Positions 15,020 to 23,037 of a stretch of 24,814 nucleotides of DNA are shown in pieces. A program made the position numbers and the translations under genes. Positions within the stretch are counted from its first letter, which is position 1. Every line of letters starts with the position of its first letter. Source of the DNA: Rhodanobacter sp. UBA5168 (lineage in GTDB: Bacteria; Pseudomonadota; Gammaproteobacteria; Xanthomonadales; Rhodanobacteraceae). The notes beneath the pieces are model-generated. The model did no database searches, was not told the origin of the DNA, and saw only the letters and a program-made list of their open reading frames with translations. Where the stretch lies: assembly GCA_002413455.1 (NCBI GenBank), contig DHXA01000095.1, forward strand, positions 15,418 through 40,231, in the 5' to 3' direction.

Positions 15020-16081
15020 TCATCGGGTTGAGGTGGCGCGGCGGGAGACGCCGCCAGATGGTTCGCCGACGGCGGGCATGGACGCCGAGCGCACCAGTTT
15101 GCCTGCTGCGTAGGGTGGCGCAGCATCCAGTGCGGCGCCGCTGCCGACGATGGCTGGTGGCGCCGTGCCACGCACGCGCACGGTGGGCAGCATGTCGACC
15201 GCCGGCAGCGGCGGGCTATCCAGCGCCGCGATTTCAGCCGCATGCTGGGGATCGCTCTGTTCGCGATTCGGTGTCGTGCGATTGCTCATCACCACCACCA
15301 GCACCCGTCGATTCTGATTGCGGCCTTCGACGGTGGCGTTGTCGGCCTTCGGCCGCACTTCGCCCCAGCCGATGATGCCAAGCCGATCCGCCACAACGCC
15401 GCTCAAGGCGAACAGGCGCGCCACGCTGGCTGCGCGTGCCGCCGACAATTCCCAGTTCGACGGATACAGCGGGGTGTTGATCGGCACGTCGTCGGTAAAA
15501 CCTTCCACCCGCAGTGGGTTGGGGAACCGCGCCAGGATCGTCGCCAAATCACGCAGCACCGCATTGGCGGGTCCCGACAGCTGCGCCACGCCACTGGGAA
15601 ACAGGATGTCGGTGCGGATCTCGATTTCCAGCCAGTCCGGCGTGAGCCGCACGATCACCAGCTTGCGGTCGATCAGCGGCTGCAGCGCCTTGCGCACCTG
15701 ATCCTCGATGCGCCCCAGATTTTCCTGCTGGCTCGATGGATGACCCGCTTCGTGCCCCTTGCCGCCGTGCATGGGTACCGGATGCGGCGGAATCGGCACG
15801 GCGATCGGCACGATCGACGAACCGGGCTGACCGGCCGGAGCGGCTATCGACGGGCTGATGTTGTGCGGCCGGACCTGCGTCGGCGGCAGCGGCGCGATCA
15901 CGTGGCTGGAGCCGTTGAACGCCTCGATCAGCGATTCGGACATCACCCGGAACTTGCCTTCGTTGACCACCGAGACGGCATACATCACCACGAAAAACGC
16001 GAGCAGCAGGGTCATCAGGTCGGCATAGGGGATCGCCCATGCTTCGTGATTGGTGTGTTCCTCGTGCTTGTGCTTTCTCAT
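15020..16081 (-). CDS. motD: MotD, stator B-type subunit
   Basis: Peptidoglycan-anchored half of an ion-driven flagellar stator, 353 residues. A single N-terminal transmembrane helix contains the ion-binding aspartate, D21 in AIPYADLMTLLLAFFVVMYA. A periplasmic plug/linker follows, then the OmpA-like peptidoglycan-binding domain (about 150-275) with VEGFTDDVPINTPLYPSNWELSAARAASVARLF and GWGEVRP and NRRV. The last 70-80 residues are Pro/Ala-rich and low-complexity beyond the usual end of the domain. It starts in an ATGA overlap with motC. Placement after cheA fits the second stator pair MotCD of Pseudomonas and Xanthomonas rather than MotAB. Whether protons or sodium drive it is not decided by what can be seen. 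Confidence 0.93.
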   Translation of the reverse strand: MRKHKHEEHTNHEAWAIPYADLMTLLLAFFVVMYAVSVVNEGKFRVMSESLIEAFNGSSHVIAPLPPTQVRPHNISPSIAAPAGQPGSSIVPIAVPIPPHPVPMHGGKGHEAGHPSSQQENLGRIEDQVRKALQPLIDRKLVIVRLTPDWLEIEIRTDILFPSGVAQLSGPANAVLRDLATILARFPNPLRVEGFTDDVPINTPLYPSNWELSAARAASVARLFALSGVVADRLGIIGWGEVRPKADNATVEGRNQNRRVLVVVMSNRTTPNREQSDPQHAAEIAALDSPPLPAVDMLPTVRVRGTAPPAIVGSGAALDAAPPYAAGKLVRSASMPAVGEPSGGVSRRATSTR

Positions 16082-16818
16082 TCGACGTAACCCTGCAGGC
16101 GCGCCTCGATCTGCCGCGGGTTGTCGCCCTGGGCGATCGACACCAGCCCCTCGATGAGAATTTCGCGCATCTGCGTCTGCTTGCCGATCAACCCTTTCAA
16201 CCGTGCCGACATGGGCAGCATGAACATATTGGCCAGTGCCACGCCGTAGATGGTCGCCACGAAGGCGGCGGCAATGCCGTGGCCAAGCTTGCTGGGATCG
16301 GCCAGGTTCTGCATCACCGCCATCAACCCCATCACGGCGCCGATGATGCCCAGCGTGGGCGAATAAATGCCCGCGTTCTCGTAGACCTTGGCACCGGCCA
16401 GGTCGATCGCCTCGCGGGTGTCCAGATCCACCTCGAGCACGCTGCGGATGGCATCCGGCTCACCGCCGTCGACCAGCAGTTGCAGCCCCTTGCTGACGAA
16501 CGGATCGGTTTCCGCCTCGATCTGCGGCTCCAGCCCGAGCAGGCCCTGCCGGCGGGAGATTTCGCTCCAGCCCACGATCCGGCTGATCAGGTCGCTGGGC
16601 AGATGCTGCGGTGGCCGGTAGACCATCCGGATCATCGACAACGCATGCTTGAGCACCTTGCCCTGGTTCTGCACCAGCAAGGCGGCAAGCGTGCCGAAGA
16701 ACACGATGACGAACGCCGCCGGATTCCACAGTGCGCCGACCGTGGAGCCCTTCAGCACGGTGCCGATGATGATCACCAGGAAGCCCAGGATCGTGCCGAT
16801 GATGGCTACCATATCCAT
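16078..16818 (-). CDS. motC: MotC, stator A-type subunit
   Basis: Inner-membrane ion-channel subunit of the stator, 246 residues. Four hydrophobic segments: about 4-22 and 33-49 before a large cytoplasmic loop, then about 155-180 (YSPTLGIIGAVMGLMAVM, with the conserved Pro of the MotA channel) and 185-205 (IAAAFVATIYGVALANMFMLP). The loop holds the charged region that touches FliG. The ATG at 16818 lies 8 bases after the cheA stop, and motD begins within its stop codon. Paired with the downstream motD, this is the MotCD-type stator, in the same order as in Pseudomonas (cheA-motC-motD), though there cheB lies between. Confidence 0.93.
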   Translation of the reverse strand: MDMVAIIGTILGFLVIIIGTVLKGSTVGALWNPAAFVIVFFGTLAALLVQNQGKVLKHALSMIRMVYRPPQHLPSDLISRIVGWSEISRRQGLLGLEPQIEAETDPFVSKGLQLLVDGGEPDAIRSVLEVDLDTREAIDLAGAKVYENAGIYSPTLGIIGAVMGLMAVMQNLADPSKLGHGIAAAFVATIYGVALANMFMLPMSARLKGLIGKQTQMREILIEGLVSIAQGDNPRQIEARLQGYVE

Positions 16819-16826
16819 GCGATCAG

Positions 16827-18710
16827 TCAGCCCAATTGCAGTGAAGTGAACAGTTGCCCGGCGCCACCGGCCAGACCCGCCAGATCCATCACCAGCGCCA
16901 GCCGGCCGTCACCGGTGACGGTGGCGCCGGCGATGCCGGAGACATCGGCAAACAGGGGGCCGAGCGGCTTGACGATGACGTCCTCGCGGCCGAGCACGTC
17001 GTGCACCAGGCAACCCAGTCGCTGATGACCGATGTGCAGCACCACCACATGGCGGCCCGCTCCCGTCGTGGCGCCGGCCCAGCCGGCCAGATCGGCCAGC
17101 GGCAGTGCGCGGCCACGGTGCTGCGCGACCAGACGGCCATCCAGCAGGCTGTCCTGGCCGTCGACAAGTTCAAAGACCTCTTCCACATTGCACAGCGGCA
17201 GCGCCAGCAGGCGCGCTTCCACCCGCACCATCAATACGCGCAGTACGGCCAGGGTCAGCGGAACGGTCAACTCCAGCTCGCTGCCATGGCCCCAGCGGGA
17301 GTGCACCTGCAAGGTGCCGCCAAGTTCGGCCACGCGCGTTTTCACCACGTCCATGCCGACGCCGCGGCCGGAGATGTCCGAGACCGTCGCGGCGGTGCTG
17401 AAACCGGGACGGAAAATCAATTCGTAGCATTCGCTTTCGGTCAGCCGCGCGGCCTGCGCCGCATCGATCACGCCTTTCTCCACCGCCTTGCGGCGCAGGA
17501 CCTCCGGATCCATGCCGCGGCCGTCGTCGCTCACCGAAATCACGATGCGTTCGCCGCGCTGGCTGGCCGACAGGCAGATGCGCCCCTTGCGCGGTTTGCC
17601 ACCGAGCTCACGGTCCGCCGGCATCTCCACGCCGTGATCGAGCGCGTTGCGCAGCAAGTGAACCAGGGGGTCGGCCAGCGCCTCGACCAGACCCCGGTCG
17701 AGATCGGTGCCCTCGCCTTCCAGCACCAGTTCCACGTCCTTGCCGAGCTGACGCGCCAGGTCGCGCACGATCCGCGGAAAGCGCTGGAACAGGCGTCCCA
17801 CCGGCTGCATGCGCATGCCCATCACCGCGTTCTGCAGTTCATCGGCGACACGGTCCAGTTCACCGGCGGCGGTGACCAGCGCTTCGCTGCCATCACGCGC
17901 TGCCAGGCTCAGCAGGCGATTGCGCACCAGCACCAGTTCGCCGGCGTGATTGACCAGCACATCGAGCCGGGCGGTATCCACACGCACGGTGTTTTCCACC
18001 GGGACGGCATGACGCGCCGCTGGCGCCGGCGCGGTTTCCGGCGCGGCCACGGTAATGGGTGGTGTGGCAACCGGTGGCGCGGCAACCAGCGCAACGGCAG
18101 GCTGGCCGCCCTTGCCGTGCAATGAATCCAGCAACGCCTCGAACTCGTCGTCGTCGATCGCCGCGCCCGCGCCGGTCGCGACCGGCAGCGAAACGGGCTC
18201 GACCGTGCCGGGCGCGGCGGTGCCGTACATGCTGTCCAGCAAGGCTTCGAATTCGCTGTCGTCGATCGCGGCGCCTTCGGCAGCAGGCATGGCGACCGCC
18301 GCCGGCGCCGCAACAGCCGGGGCCGGCGCGGCCCGTGGCAACAGCGATTTCAGCAACGCCGTCGGCGGCATGCCCAGCGGCGCATCGGCGCTCACCGCAG
18401 CCATCATTCCGTTGAGCAGGTCGAGCGCCTCAAGCAGCGCGTCCATGTGACCCGCGCCAAGCACCACGCTGCCGTTGCGGGCCTCGTTGAGCAGGTCCTC
18501 GGCGTGATGGCACAGCAATACCATCGGATCCAGCGCCAGGAACCCGGCGCCGCCCTTGACGGTGTGGAACGCGCGAAACACGGCGTTCAGCAGCTCGCTG
18601 TCGCCCGGTGCCGTTTCCAGCCCGACCAGCTGCTCGCCCAGGCGCTGCAGCAGTTCGCCCGCCTCGACCAGGAAATCCTGGCGAAGCTCCAGATCGAATT
18701 CCGCATTCAT
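16827..18710 (-). CDS. cheA: CheA histidine kinase (main flagellar operon copy)
   Basis: The 627-residue kinase for the motor-directed CheY. Hpt/P1 (about 5-105) has H49 in FRAFHTVKGGAGF. In place of a folded P2 there is an Ala/Pro-rich linker (about 125-235) carrying two near-identical copies of A-A-I-D-D-x-E-F-E-A-L-L-D-S (147-160 and 183-196). P3 begins at about 240. P4 has N box HLLRNALDHG (351-360), SDDGRGM (394-400) and GRGVGMDVV (448-456). P5 is C-terminal. The ATG at 18710 has only a weak ribosome-binding site (AGG 11 bases up), and that AGG lies in the arm of a palindromic element that separates cheA from cheZ. This breaks the otherwise tight gene spacing of the operon. Confidence 0.96.
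   Translation of the reverse strand: MNAEFDLELRQDFLVEAGELLQRLGEQLVGLETAPGDSELLNAVFRAFHTVKGGAGFLALDPMVLLCHHAEDLLNEARNGSVVLGAGHMDALLEALDLLNGMMAAVSADAPLGMPPTALLKSLLPRAAPAPAVAAPAAVAMPAAEGAAIDDSEFEALLDSMYGTAAPGTVEPVSLPVATGAGAAIDDDEFEALLDSLHGKGGQPAVALVAAPPVATPPITVAAPETAPAPAARHAVPVENTVRVDTARLDVLVNHAGELVLVRNRLLSLAARDGSEALVTAAGELDRVADELQNAVMGMRMQPVGRLFQRFPRIVRDLARQLGKDVELVLEGEGTDLDRGLVEALADPLVHLLRNALDHGVEMPADRELGGKPRKGRICLSASQRGERIVISVSDDGRGMDPEVLRRKAVEKGVIDAAQAARLTESECYELIFRPGFSTAATVSDISGRGVGMDVVKTRVAELGGTLQVHSRWGHGSELELTVPLTLAVLRVLMVRVEARLLALPLCNVEEVFELVDGQDSLLDGRLVAQHRGRALPLADLAGWAGATTGAGRHVVVLHIGHQRLGCLVHDVLGREDVIVKPLGPLFADVSGIAGATVTGDGRLALVMDLAGLAGGAGQLFTSLQLG
18114..18272 (-). repeat. Duplicated acidic motif inside cheA linker
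   Basis: Codons 147-163 (18272-18222) and 183-199 (18164-18114) encode two copies of an AAIDDxEFEALLDS motif, 36 residues apart in an Ala/Pro-rich linker. The motif is like the E-F-E-A-L-L-D-x-L-H-G-K-G element found in CheA linkers of polar flagellates. The copies differ at few residues, and the second keeps the LHGKG ending while the first reads MYGTA. Confidence 0.8.
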
Positions 18711-18716
18711 CGCGCC

Positions 18717-18984
18717 AGAGCCTGCTTATGGTCCCCAAGCGCCCCGCGCCGGGAGCTGTTTGCGCGCAGGCCAAGGAAGAACGAAGGAGTGGACGTCCGT
18801 CCACGACTGAGTGATGACGCCGGCATGCGGGCAAACAGACCCGGCCCTTCGGGTTGCCATCGAGTGGCCGCCACGCGGCAGCGCGCGGCCTGACCTGACG
18901 GCCAGTCAGGCGCTGCACCACGCACTACCACCTGACGGCCACTCGATGACAACGCGGGGTGCATGGGGACCATAAGCAGGCTCT
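18717..18984. repeat. Nested palindromic element between cheZ and cheA (MITE/REP-like)
   Basis: Outer arms 18717-18748 and 18953-18984 are inverted repeats matching at 30 of 32 positions; the outermost 20 (AGAGCCTGCTTATGGTCCCC and its complement) are perfect. A second inverted pair, 18854-18873 with 18933-18952, matches 18 of 20 and directly abuts the right outer arm. Inside are two small hairpins: 18789-18804 (7-bp stem, GTGGACG/CGTCCAC) and 18894-18910 (CCTGAC/GTCAGG). No gene, no transposase and no target-site duplication are seen. It begins 2 bases after the cheZ stop and ends 6 bases before the cheA start, so it fills the whole gap. In mRNA it would fold into one large branched hairpin. 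It is probably a dispersed non-coding repeat; copy number elsewhere is unknown. Confidence 0.85.
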
Positions 18985-18986
18985 CC

Positions 18987-19625
18987 TCAAAACCCGAATT
19001 CGCTGAGCAGGCGATCGGCATCTTCCTGGCTGGACACCTTGACCGCACTGGCCGGTGTCTCGCTGCCGGCCAGCGCGCCGGTCAGCCGCACCAGTTCCAG
19101 CAGCGACGATTCCACCGTGCCGATGAAGCTGGCGACCTTCTTGATGCGCTGCCCGGTGAGGTCCTGCCACGACTGCGCCAGCACCATGTCCGCGATACCC
19201 TCGCGGCAGTTGCCGGCAAACTGCACGGCTTCGCGCGCCAGCACGGCGGCGGCGTCGTTGCCGTTGGTCCATTCGAGAACTTCGCCCGCGTTGTGCGCCA
19301 GCGATTCGGCCTGGGGACGCATGCGCTCGGCGAAATCGAGGCTGCGGTGAGCGGCCTGCGCACTCATCTCCAGCGCGTCCTGCAGATGCTGGCGCGCGTC
19401 GGCGATGCCGGGCACGCCTTCCTGCGCCAGGTCGCCGCCGAGCCGGCGTACGGCGTCATGCAGGTCGCGCGCCAGCTGACCGAGTGCGCGGAACAGGTGC
19501 TGTTCGCGCTGGCGCACCATCACGTCCAGCGCCTGTTCGAAGGCGGGGCCGTCGGGGCTGTTCAGCAGTTCGCGCAGTTCGGCGGGCAGCGCGTCGTCGG
19601 CAGCGAGGGGGGAAATGAGGTTCAT
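18987..19625 (-). CDS. cheZ: CheZ, CheY-P phosphatase
   Basis: Speeds dephosphorylation of CheY-P. The 212-residue, almost wholly helical protein carries the catalytic helix [16 protein letters not shown] with D155 and Q159, corresponding to the Asp and Gln inserted into the CheY active site in E. coli CheZ. The C-terminus [12 protein letters not shown] corresponds to the CheY-P-binding tail (E. coli D-D-L-L-D-S-L-G-F), with a flexible linker before it (about 183-200). It starts in an ATGA overlap with the cheY stop. Downstream, the palindromic element begins 2 bases after its stop codon. Confidence 0.95.
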   Translation of the reverse strand: MNLISPLAADDALPAELRELLNSPDGPAFEQALDVMVRQREQHLFRALGQLARDLHDAVRRLGGDLAQEGVPGIADARQHLQDALEMSAQAAHRSLDFAERMRPQAESLAHNAGEVLEWTNGNDAAAVLAREAVQFAGNCREGIADMVLAQSWQDLTGQRIKKVASFIGTVESSLLELVRLTGALAGSETPASAVKVSSQEDADRLLSEFGF

Positions 19626-20029
19626 GCGCTGGCTCCGCTGGCGGCGATCCGCTCGAAGATCTTGGTGAGCTTTTCCTTGAGGGTGATCGCGGTGAACGGC
19701 TTGACGATGTAGCCGTTCACGCCGGCCTGCGCGGCGGCGATGATCTGGTCGCGATTGTTCTCGGCGGTGACCATCAGCACCGGCATGCCTTTCAGCGCCT
19801 CCTCTGCACGGATCGCGCGCAGCAGGTCGATGCCGGTCATGTTGGGCATGTTCCAGTCGGTCACGACCAGATCGAACGGCAGGCTGCGCAGCATCGCGAT
19901 CGCGCTTTCGCCGTCGTCGGCTTCCTGGATCAGCGGGTTGCTGAAACCCAGCTCGACCAGCAGGTTGCGGACGATTCGCCGCATGGTGGAAAAATCGTCC
20001 ACCACCAGGATTTTCATGTTCTTGTCCAA
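19622..20029 (-). CDS. cheY: CheY, motor-binding response regulator
   Basis: Phosphorylated by CheA and binds FliM to change rotation. This is the classic motor CheY sequence: [19 protein letters not shown]58 in [12 protein letters not shown]88 in LMVTAE, and K110 in [15 protein letters not shown]. The 135-residue reading starts at TTG (20029), with GGAGAG 7-8 bases upstream. The in-frame ATG at 20017 (MKILVV) would give 131 residues, matching the usual Pseudomonas N-terminus, and cannot be excluded. It is translationally coupled to cheZ. The 64 bases to fliA contain a 7-bp hairpin without a T-run. Confidence 0.95.
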   Translation of the reverse strand: MDKNMKILVVDDFSTMRRIVRNLLVELGFSNPLIQEADDGESAIAMLRSLPFDLVVTDWNMPNMTGIDLLRAIRAEEALKGMPVLMVTAENNRDQIIAAAQAGVNGYIVKPFTAITLKEKLTKIFERIAASGASA

Positions 20030-20051
20030 ACGCTCTCTCCACGTGCGGTAC

Positions 20052-20068
20052 AGGCCGCTGCGCGGCCT
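20052..20068 (-). other. Hairpin between fliA and cheY
   Basis: AGGCCGC and GCGGCCT form a perfect 7-bp stem with a three-base loop in the 64-base gap between fliA and cheY. No T-run follows on either strand, so it is not a standard terminator. It may protect mRNA ends or be a processing site. Only the pairing is seen. Confidence 0.5.
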
Positions 20069-20093
20069 CGGGAATGTAGGGGTGCCGCTATGT

Positions 20094-20822
20094 TCAGCCG
20101 CGCCAGCCGGTGAGCCGGGCGCGCAGCCGGACGACCGCCTGGCCGTGGATCTGGCACACGCGCGACTCGCTCACGCCCAGCACGGCGCCGATCTCTTTCA
20201 GGTTCAACTCCTGCTCGTAGTACAACGACATCACCAGCTGCTCGCGTTCCGGCAGACCGCCGATCGCATCGGCCAGTGCCTCGCGCATGCCGTCGCGCTC
20301 GATGTTTTCGGAAGGGCTCAGGCCGCTTTCGTCGACCACGTCGAGCACCCCGCTCTCCTCGTTGTCGTCCGAGGCAGTCAGGCTGAGCAGACGCACGCAG
20401 GACGCATCGGCGAGTACCTGGTGGTACTCCTCCGCGCTGATCCCGAGCCGCCGTATGACTTCCGCGTCGTCCGCCTCGGCACCGGTCTCGGTCTCGATCT
20501 GGCGGATGACTTCGGCCACCTCACGGGTCTTGCGATGCACCGAACGCGGGGTCCAGTCGGTGCGGCGCAATTCGTCCAGCATCGCGCCACGGATGCGGAT
20601 GCCCGCATACGTCTCGAAGCTGGCCCCCCGATCGTGGGCAAAGTGGCGCGACGCTTCCAGCAAACCGATCATTCCTGCCTGGATAAGGTCACCCACGTCG
20701 ACGCTGGCCGGCAACCGCCCCATCAGGTGATAGGCGATTCGCCGGACCAGCGGCGCATGCCGACGTACCAGTTCGTCGGCGCTCTCGCGGGAGAGTTGCA
20801 GATATTCCGAAGCCACACTCAT
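20094..20822 (-). CDS. fliA: FliA, flagellar sigma-28 factor
   Basis: RNA polymerase sigma factor for late flagellar and chemotaxis genes, 242 residues. Region 2 is visible as [33 protein letters not shown] and [30 protein letters not shown], the highly conserved FliA hallmark. Region 4 is C-terminal: [45 protein letters not shown]. The ATG at 20822 overlaps the flhG stop as ATGA; in-frame sequence upstream lies in flhG. The four sigma-28-like promoters in this window are candidate targets. It would normally be held inactive by FlgM, which is not in this window. Confidence 0.97.
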   Translation of the reverse strand: MSVASEYLQLSRESADELVRRHAPLVRRIAYHLMGRLPASVDVGDLIQAGMIGLLEASRHFAHDRGASFETYAGIRIRGAMLDELRRTDWTPRSVHRKTREVAEVIRQIETETGAEADDAEVIRRLGISAEEYHQVLADASCVRLLSLTASDDNEESGVLDVVDESGLSPSENIERDGMREALADAIGGLPEREQLVMSLYYEQELNLKEIGAVLGVSESRVCQIHGQAVVRLRARLTGWRG

Positions 20823-21778
20823 CTCGGGACCCCATCGGCCGTAGCGGTCCGGCCACCAAAGAAGGCGATCCGGTCGAGACCTGCGCGGTCGGGTTCCGAC
20901 CACTTATCGACCGCACCTGCCATTTTCTTGAATGCCAGTGCCGACTGGCTCGATGGCCACAGGTCGACGACCGCGCATTGCCTGCGGATGGCCTGGCGCA
21001 GACGCTCGTCGTGCGGCACCCATCCACTGAAATCGATCACCACGTCGAGGAAGCGGTCGCTGACGCGCGCCAGCTTCTGGTGCAGCGCCCGCGCGTCGCC
21101 TTCATTGCGCACCATGTTGGCGACCATGCGGATGCGGCGCACGCCGAAATCGCGGCTGAGCACCTTGGTCAGCCCGTACGCGTCGGTCAGCGAGGCGGGT
21201 TCGTCGCACACCACCAGGATCACTTCGGAGGCCGCGGCGGCAAACATCGTCACGTTGTCGGACAGGCCGGCGGCGGTGTCCACCAGCAAAAATTCCGGCG
21301 GCCGCGCCAGTTCATCGAACGCGCGGATGATCGCCGCGTGCTCGCCGTTGTTCAGTTGCGCCAGCCGGCGTGTGCCGGAGCCGGCGGGCACCACCTGCAG
21401 GCCGCGTGGCGCCGGCAGCAGCAGTTCTTCCAGCGTGCAGTTGCCATCGAGCAGGTGCCCGATATGGCGCGACGGCGTGAGACCCAGCATCACGTCGACA
21501 TTGGCCAGCCCCATGTCGGCATCCAGCAGCATCACGTCGCGTCCGGCCATCGACAACGACATGCCCAGGTTCACCGCCACGGTGCTTTTGCCGACGCCGC
21601 CCTTGCCACCGGCCACCGCGATCGCACGGCAATGCCGGCGTGCAGCCGGTGCGGCGGCCAGCAGGCTGCTGGCCTGATGGTCGCTGGCCACCACCGACGA
21701 TGGCGTGGCGCGGCCGACCATGTTCGACAGCATCTGCTTCAGTCCCGAAGCCTGGTCCATGGCAAGTACTCCGCTCAT
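20819..21778 (-). CDS. flhG: FlhG/FleN, MinD-like ATPase controlling flagellar number
   Basis: A 319-residue MinD/ParA-type ATPase that limits the number of flagella in polar flagellates, partly by acting on the master regulator FleQ and on FlhF. The deviant Walker A box is AVAGGKGGVGKSTVAVN (54-70), followed by MLLDADMGLANVDVMLGL (83-100) and DTAAGLSDN for the switch region. The N-terminal DQASGLKQML (8-17) is the D-Q-A-x-x-L motif of FlhG that stimulates the FlhF GTPase. Of the two nearby ATGs, 21778 is chosen because it overlaps the flhF stop as ATGA; the ATG at 21760 (MDQASG) would also keep the motif. The C-terminus, which in MinD-family proteins bears an amphipathic membrane helix, ends [14 protein letters not shown]. 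Confidence 0.95.
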   Translation of the reverse strand: MSGVLAMDQASGLKQMLSNMVGRATPSSVVASDHQASSLLAAAPAARRHCRAIAVAGGKGGVGKSTVAVNLGMSLSMAGRDVMLLDADMGLANVDVMLGLTPSRHIGHLLDGNCTLEELLLPAPRGLQVVPAGSGTRRLAQLNNGEHAAIIRAFDELARPPEFLLVDTAAGLSDNVTMFAAAASEVILVVCDEPASLTDAYGLTKVLSRDFGVRRIRMVANMVRNEGDARALHQKLARVSDRFLDVVIDFSGWVPHDERLRQAIRRQCAVVDLWPSSQSALAFKKMAGAVDKWSEPDRAGLDRIAFFGGRTATADGVPR

Positions 21779-23037
21779 GCGCTGGCCACGGCAAGGCCGA
21801 AGCGTTCGGCCATCAGCCCATCGTCGGGCACATGGCTCTTCAGCGACTGCGCGGCGCGGCAAACCAGCACGCGCGCATCCGCCGTGGCGATGTCCTCGGG
21901 CACGCGCTGGCCGTCGGTGGTGTAGTCAAGTGGCAACCGGTGACGGATCAGCACCGATAGCGCGCCACCGAGGTTCGGCGCCTCGTCGAGCTTGGTCAGG
22001 ATGCAGGCATGCGGTTTCAGCGGCAGATAGGCGCGCACCGCATCGTCCAGCGACTGCGATTGCGCATTGGCCGCCAGCACCAGGCAGGCGCGCAGGTCGC
22101 TGGCGTCGGCCAGAATTTCCAGTTGCTGGTTCAGTCGCGGATCGCTGCCGGCCACGCCGGCGGTGTCGATCAGCACGGTGTGACGGCTGCGCAGCATCTC
22201 CAGCACCTTGCGCAGGCTTTCCGCATCGTAGGCCGGGTAGACGCGCACGCCGAGCAGGCGCCCGTAATGTTCCAGCTGGGCAGCGGCACCGATGCGGTAA
22301 TGATCGGTGCTCACCAGCGCCACCTGGTCGGCGCCGTGACGCATCACCGCGCGCGCCGCCAGCTTGGCGATGGTGGTGGTCTTGCCCACGCCGGTGGGGC
22401 CGACCAGCGCGGTGACACCGCGATCGTCGCCGGACAACCCGCGTCCGCTCACCGCCAGATGGCGGCTGAGCATGCCCAGCGGCAGGTAACGCGCCTGCTC
22501 GGCGTTGATCTGGTCGGGCAGTTCGTCCACCAGCGCGCGCGCCACATCGGCCTCGATGCCGAGGCGTGTCATCTCGCGCAGCACACGCGCGCGCAACGGC
22601 TGGCGCCGCTCCAGGTCATTCCAGGCCAGGCTCGACAGCTGCATCTCCAGCATCTCGCGCATGCTGCCCAGTTCGCTGCGCAGCTGTGCGGTGTCCTGCG
22701 CGGCCTGCTCCATCAGTGGCCGCATGCCTGGCGGTTCGACCGGCGCGGGCGCAGCCACGGCTGACCTGCGCGGCGTGCGCACGATGGGTTCGGCTGCCGC
22801 GACGTGAAGCTTCGGCGGCGCCACGTCGTCTTTGTCGACCGGCAGCGTCTCCGCGGCCGGCGCACCGTGGCGGGACGCCTCGCGCATCAGTGCTTCGTCA
22901 TAGTCGATGGCGGCGATGACCTCGATGCCGTCCTCCATGCGCCGGGTGGACAGGATCACCGCTTCGGGTCCCTGCTCCTCGCGTACTTCGCGCATCGCCT
23001 GACGCATGTCGGCGGCCACGAATCGTTTGATCTTCAT
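21775..23037 (-). CDS. flhF: FlhF, SRP-type GTPase for polar flagellum placement
   Basis: A 420-residue SRP-family GTPase that directs the site of flagellar assembly. The N-terminal basic/B domain starts MKIKRFVAADMRQAMREVREEQGPEAVILSTRR. An Ala/Pro-rich linker follows, then N and G domains with G1 ALVGPTGVGKTTT (210-222), DTAG (291-294) and TKLD (348-351). The ATG at 23037 matches the conserved family N-terminus. GGAG lies 9 bases upstream, inside a tandem repeat that also supplies in-frame GTG codons at 23052, 23067 and 23082. These would add EQSGV-type repeats to the protein. The ATG also overlaps the stop of a 52-codon ORF lying between flhA and flhF. Confidence 0.95.
   Translation of the reverse strand: MKIKRFVAADMRQAMREVREEQGPEAVILSTRRMEDGIEVIAAIDYDEALMREASRHGAPAAETLPVDKDDVAPPKLHVAAAEPIVRTPRRSAVAAPAPVEPPGMRPLMEQAAQDTAQLRSELGSMREMLEMQLSSLAWNDLERRQPLRARVLREMTRLGIEADVARALVDELPDQINAEQARYLPLGMLSRHLAVSGRGLSGDDRGVTALVGPTGVGKTTTIAKLAARAVMRHGADQVALVSTDHYRIGAAAQLEHYGRLLGVRVYPAYDAESLRKVLEMLRSRHTVLIDTAGVAGSDPRLNQQLEILADASDLRACLVLAANAQSQSLDDAVRAYLPLKPHACILTKLDEAPNLGGALSVLIRHRLPLDYTTDGQRVPEDIATADARVLVCRAAQSLKSHVPDDGLMAERFGLAVASA

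Noticed and set aside
18711..18986. Small gene inside the cheZ-cheA gap
   Set aside because: Open frames there are short and explained by the palindromic element; no ribosome-binding site or conserved pattern was seen.
20030..20093. Sigma-54 or sigma-28 promoter between fliA and cheY
   Set aside because: No GG-N10-GC with suitable flanks and no GCCGATAA-like box; only a hairpin is visible.
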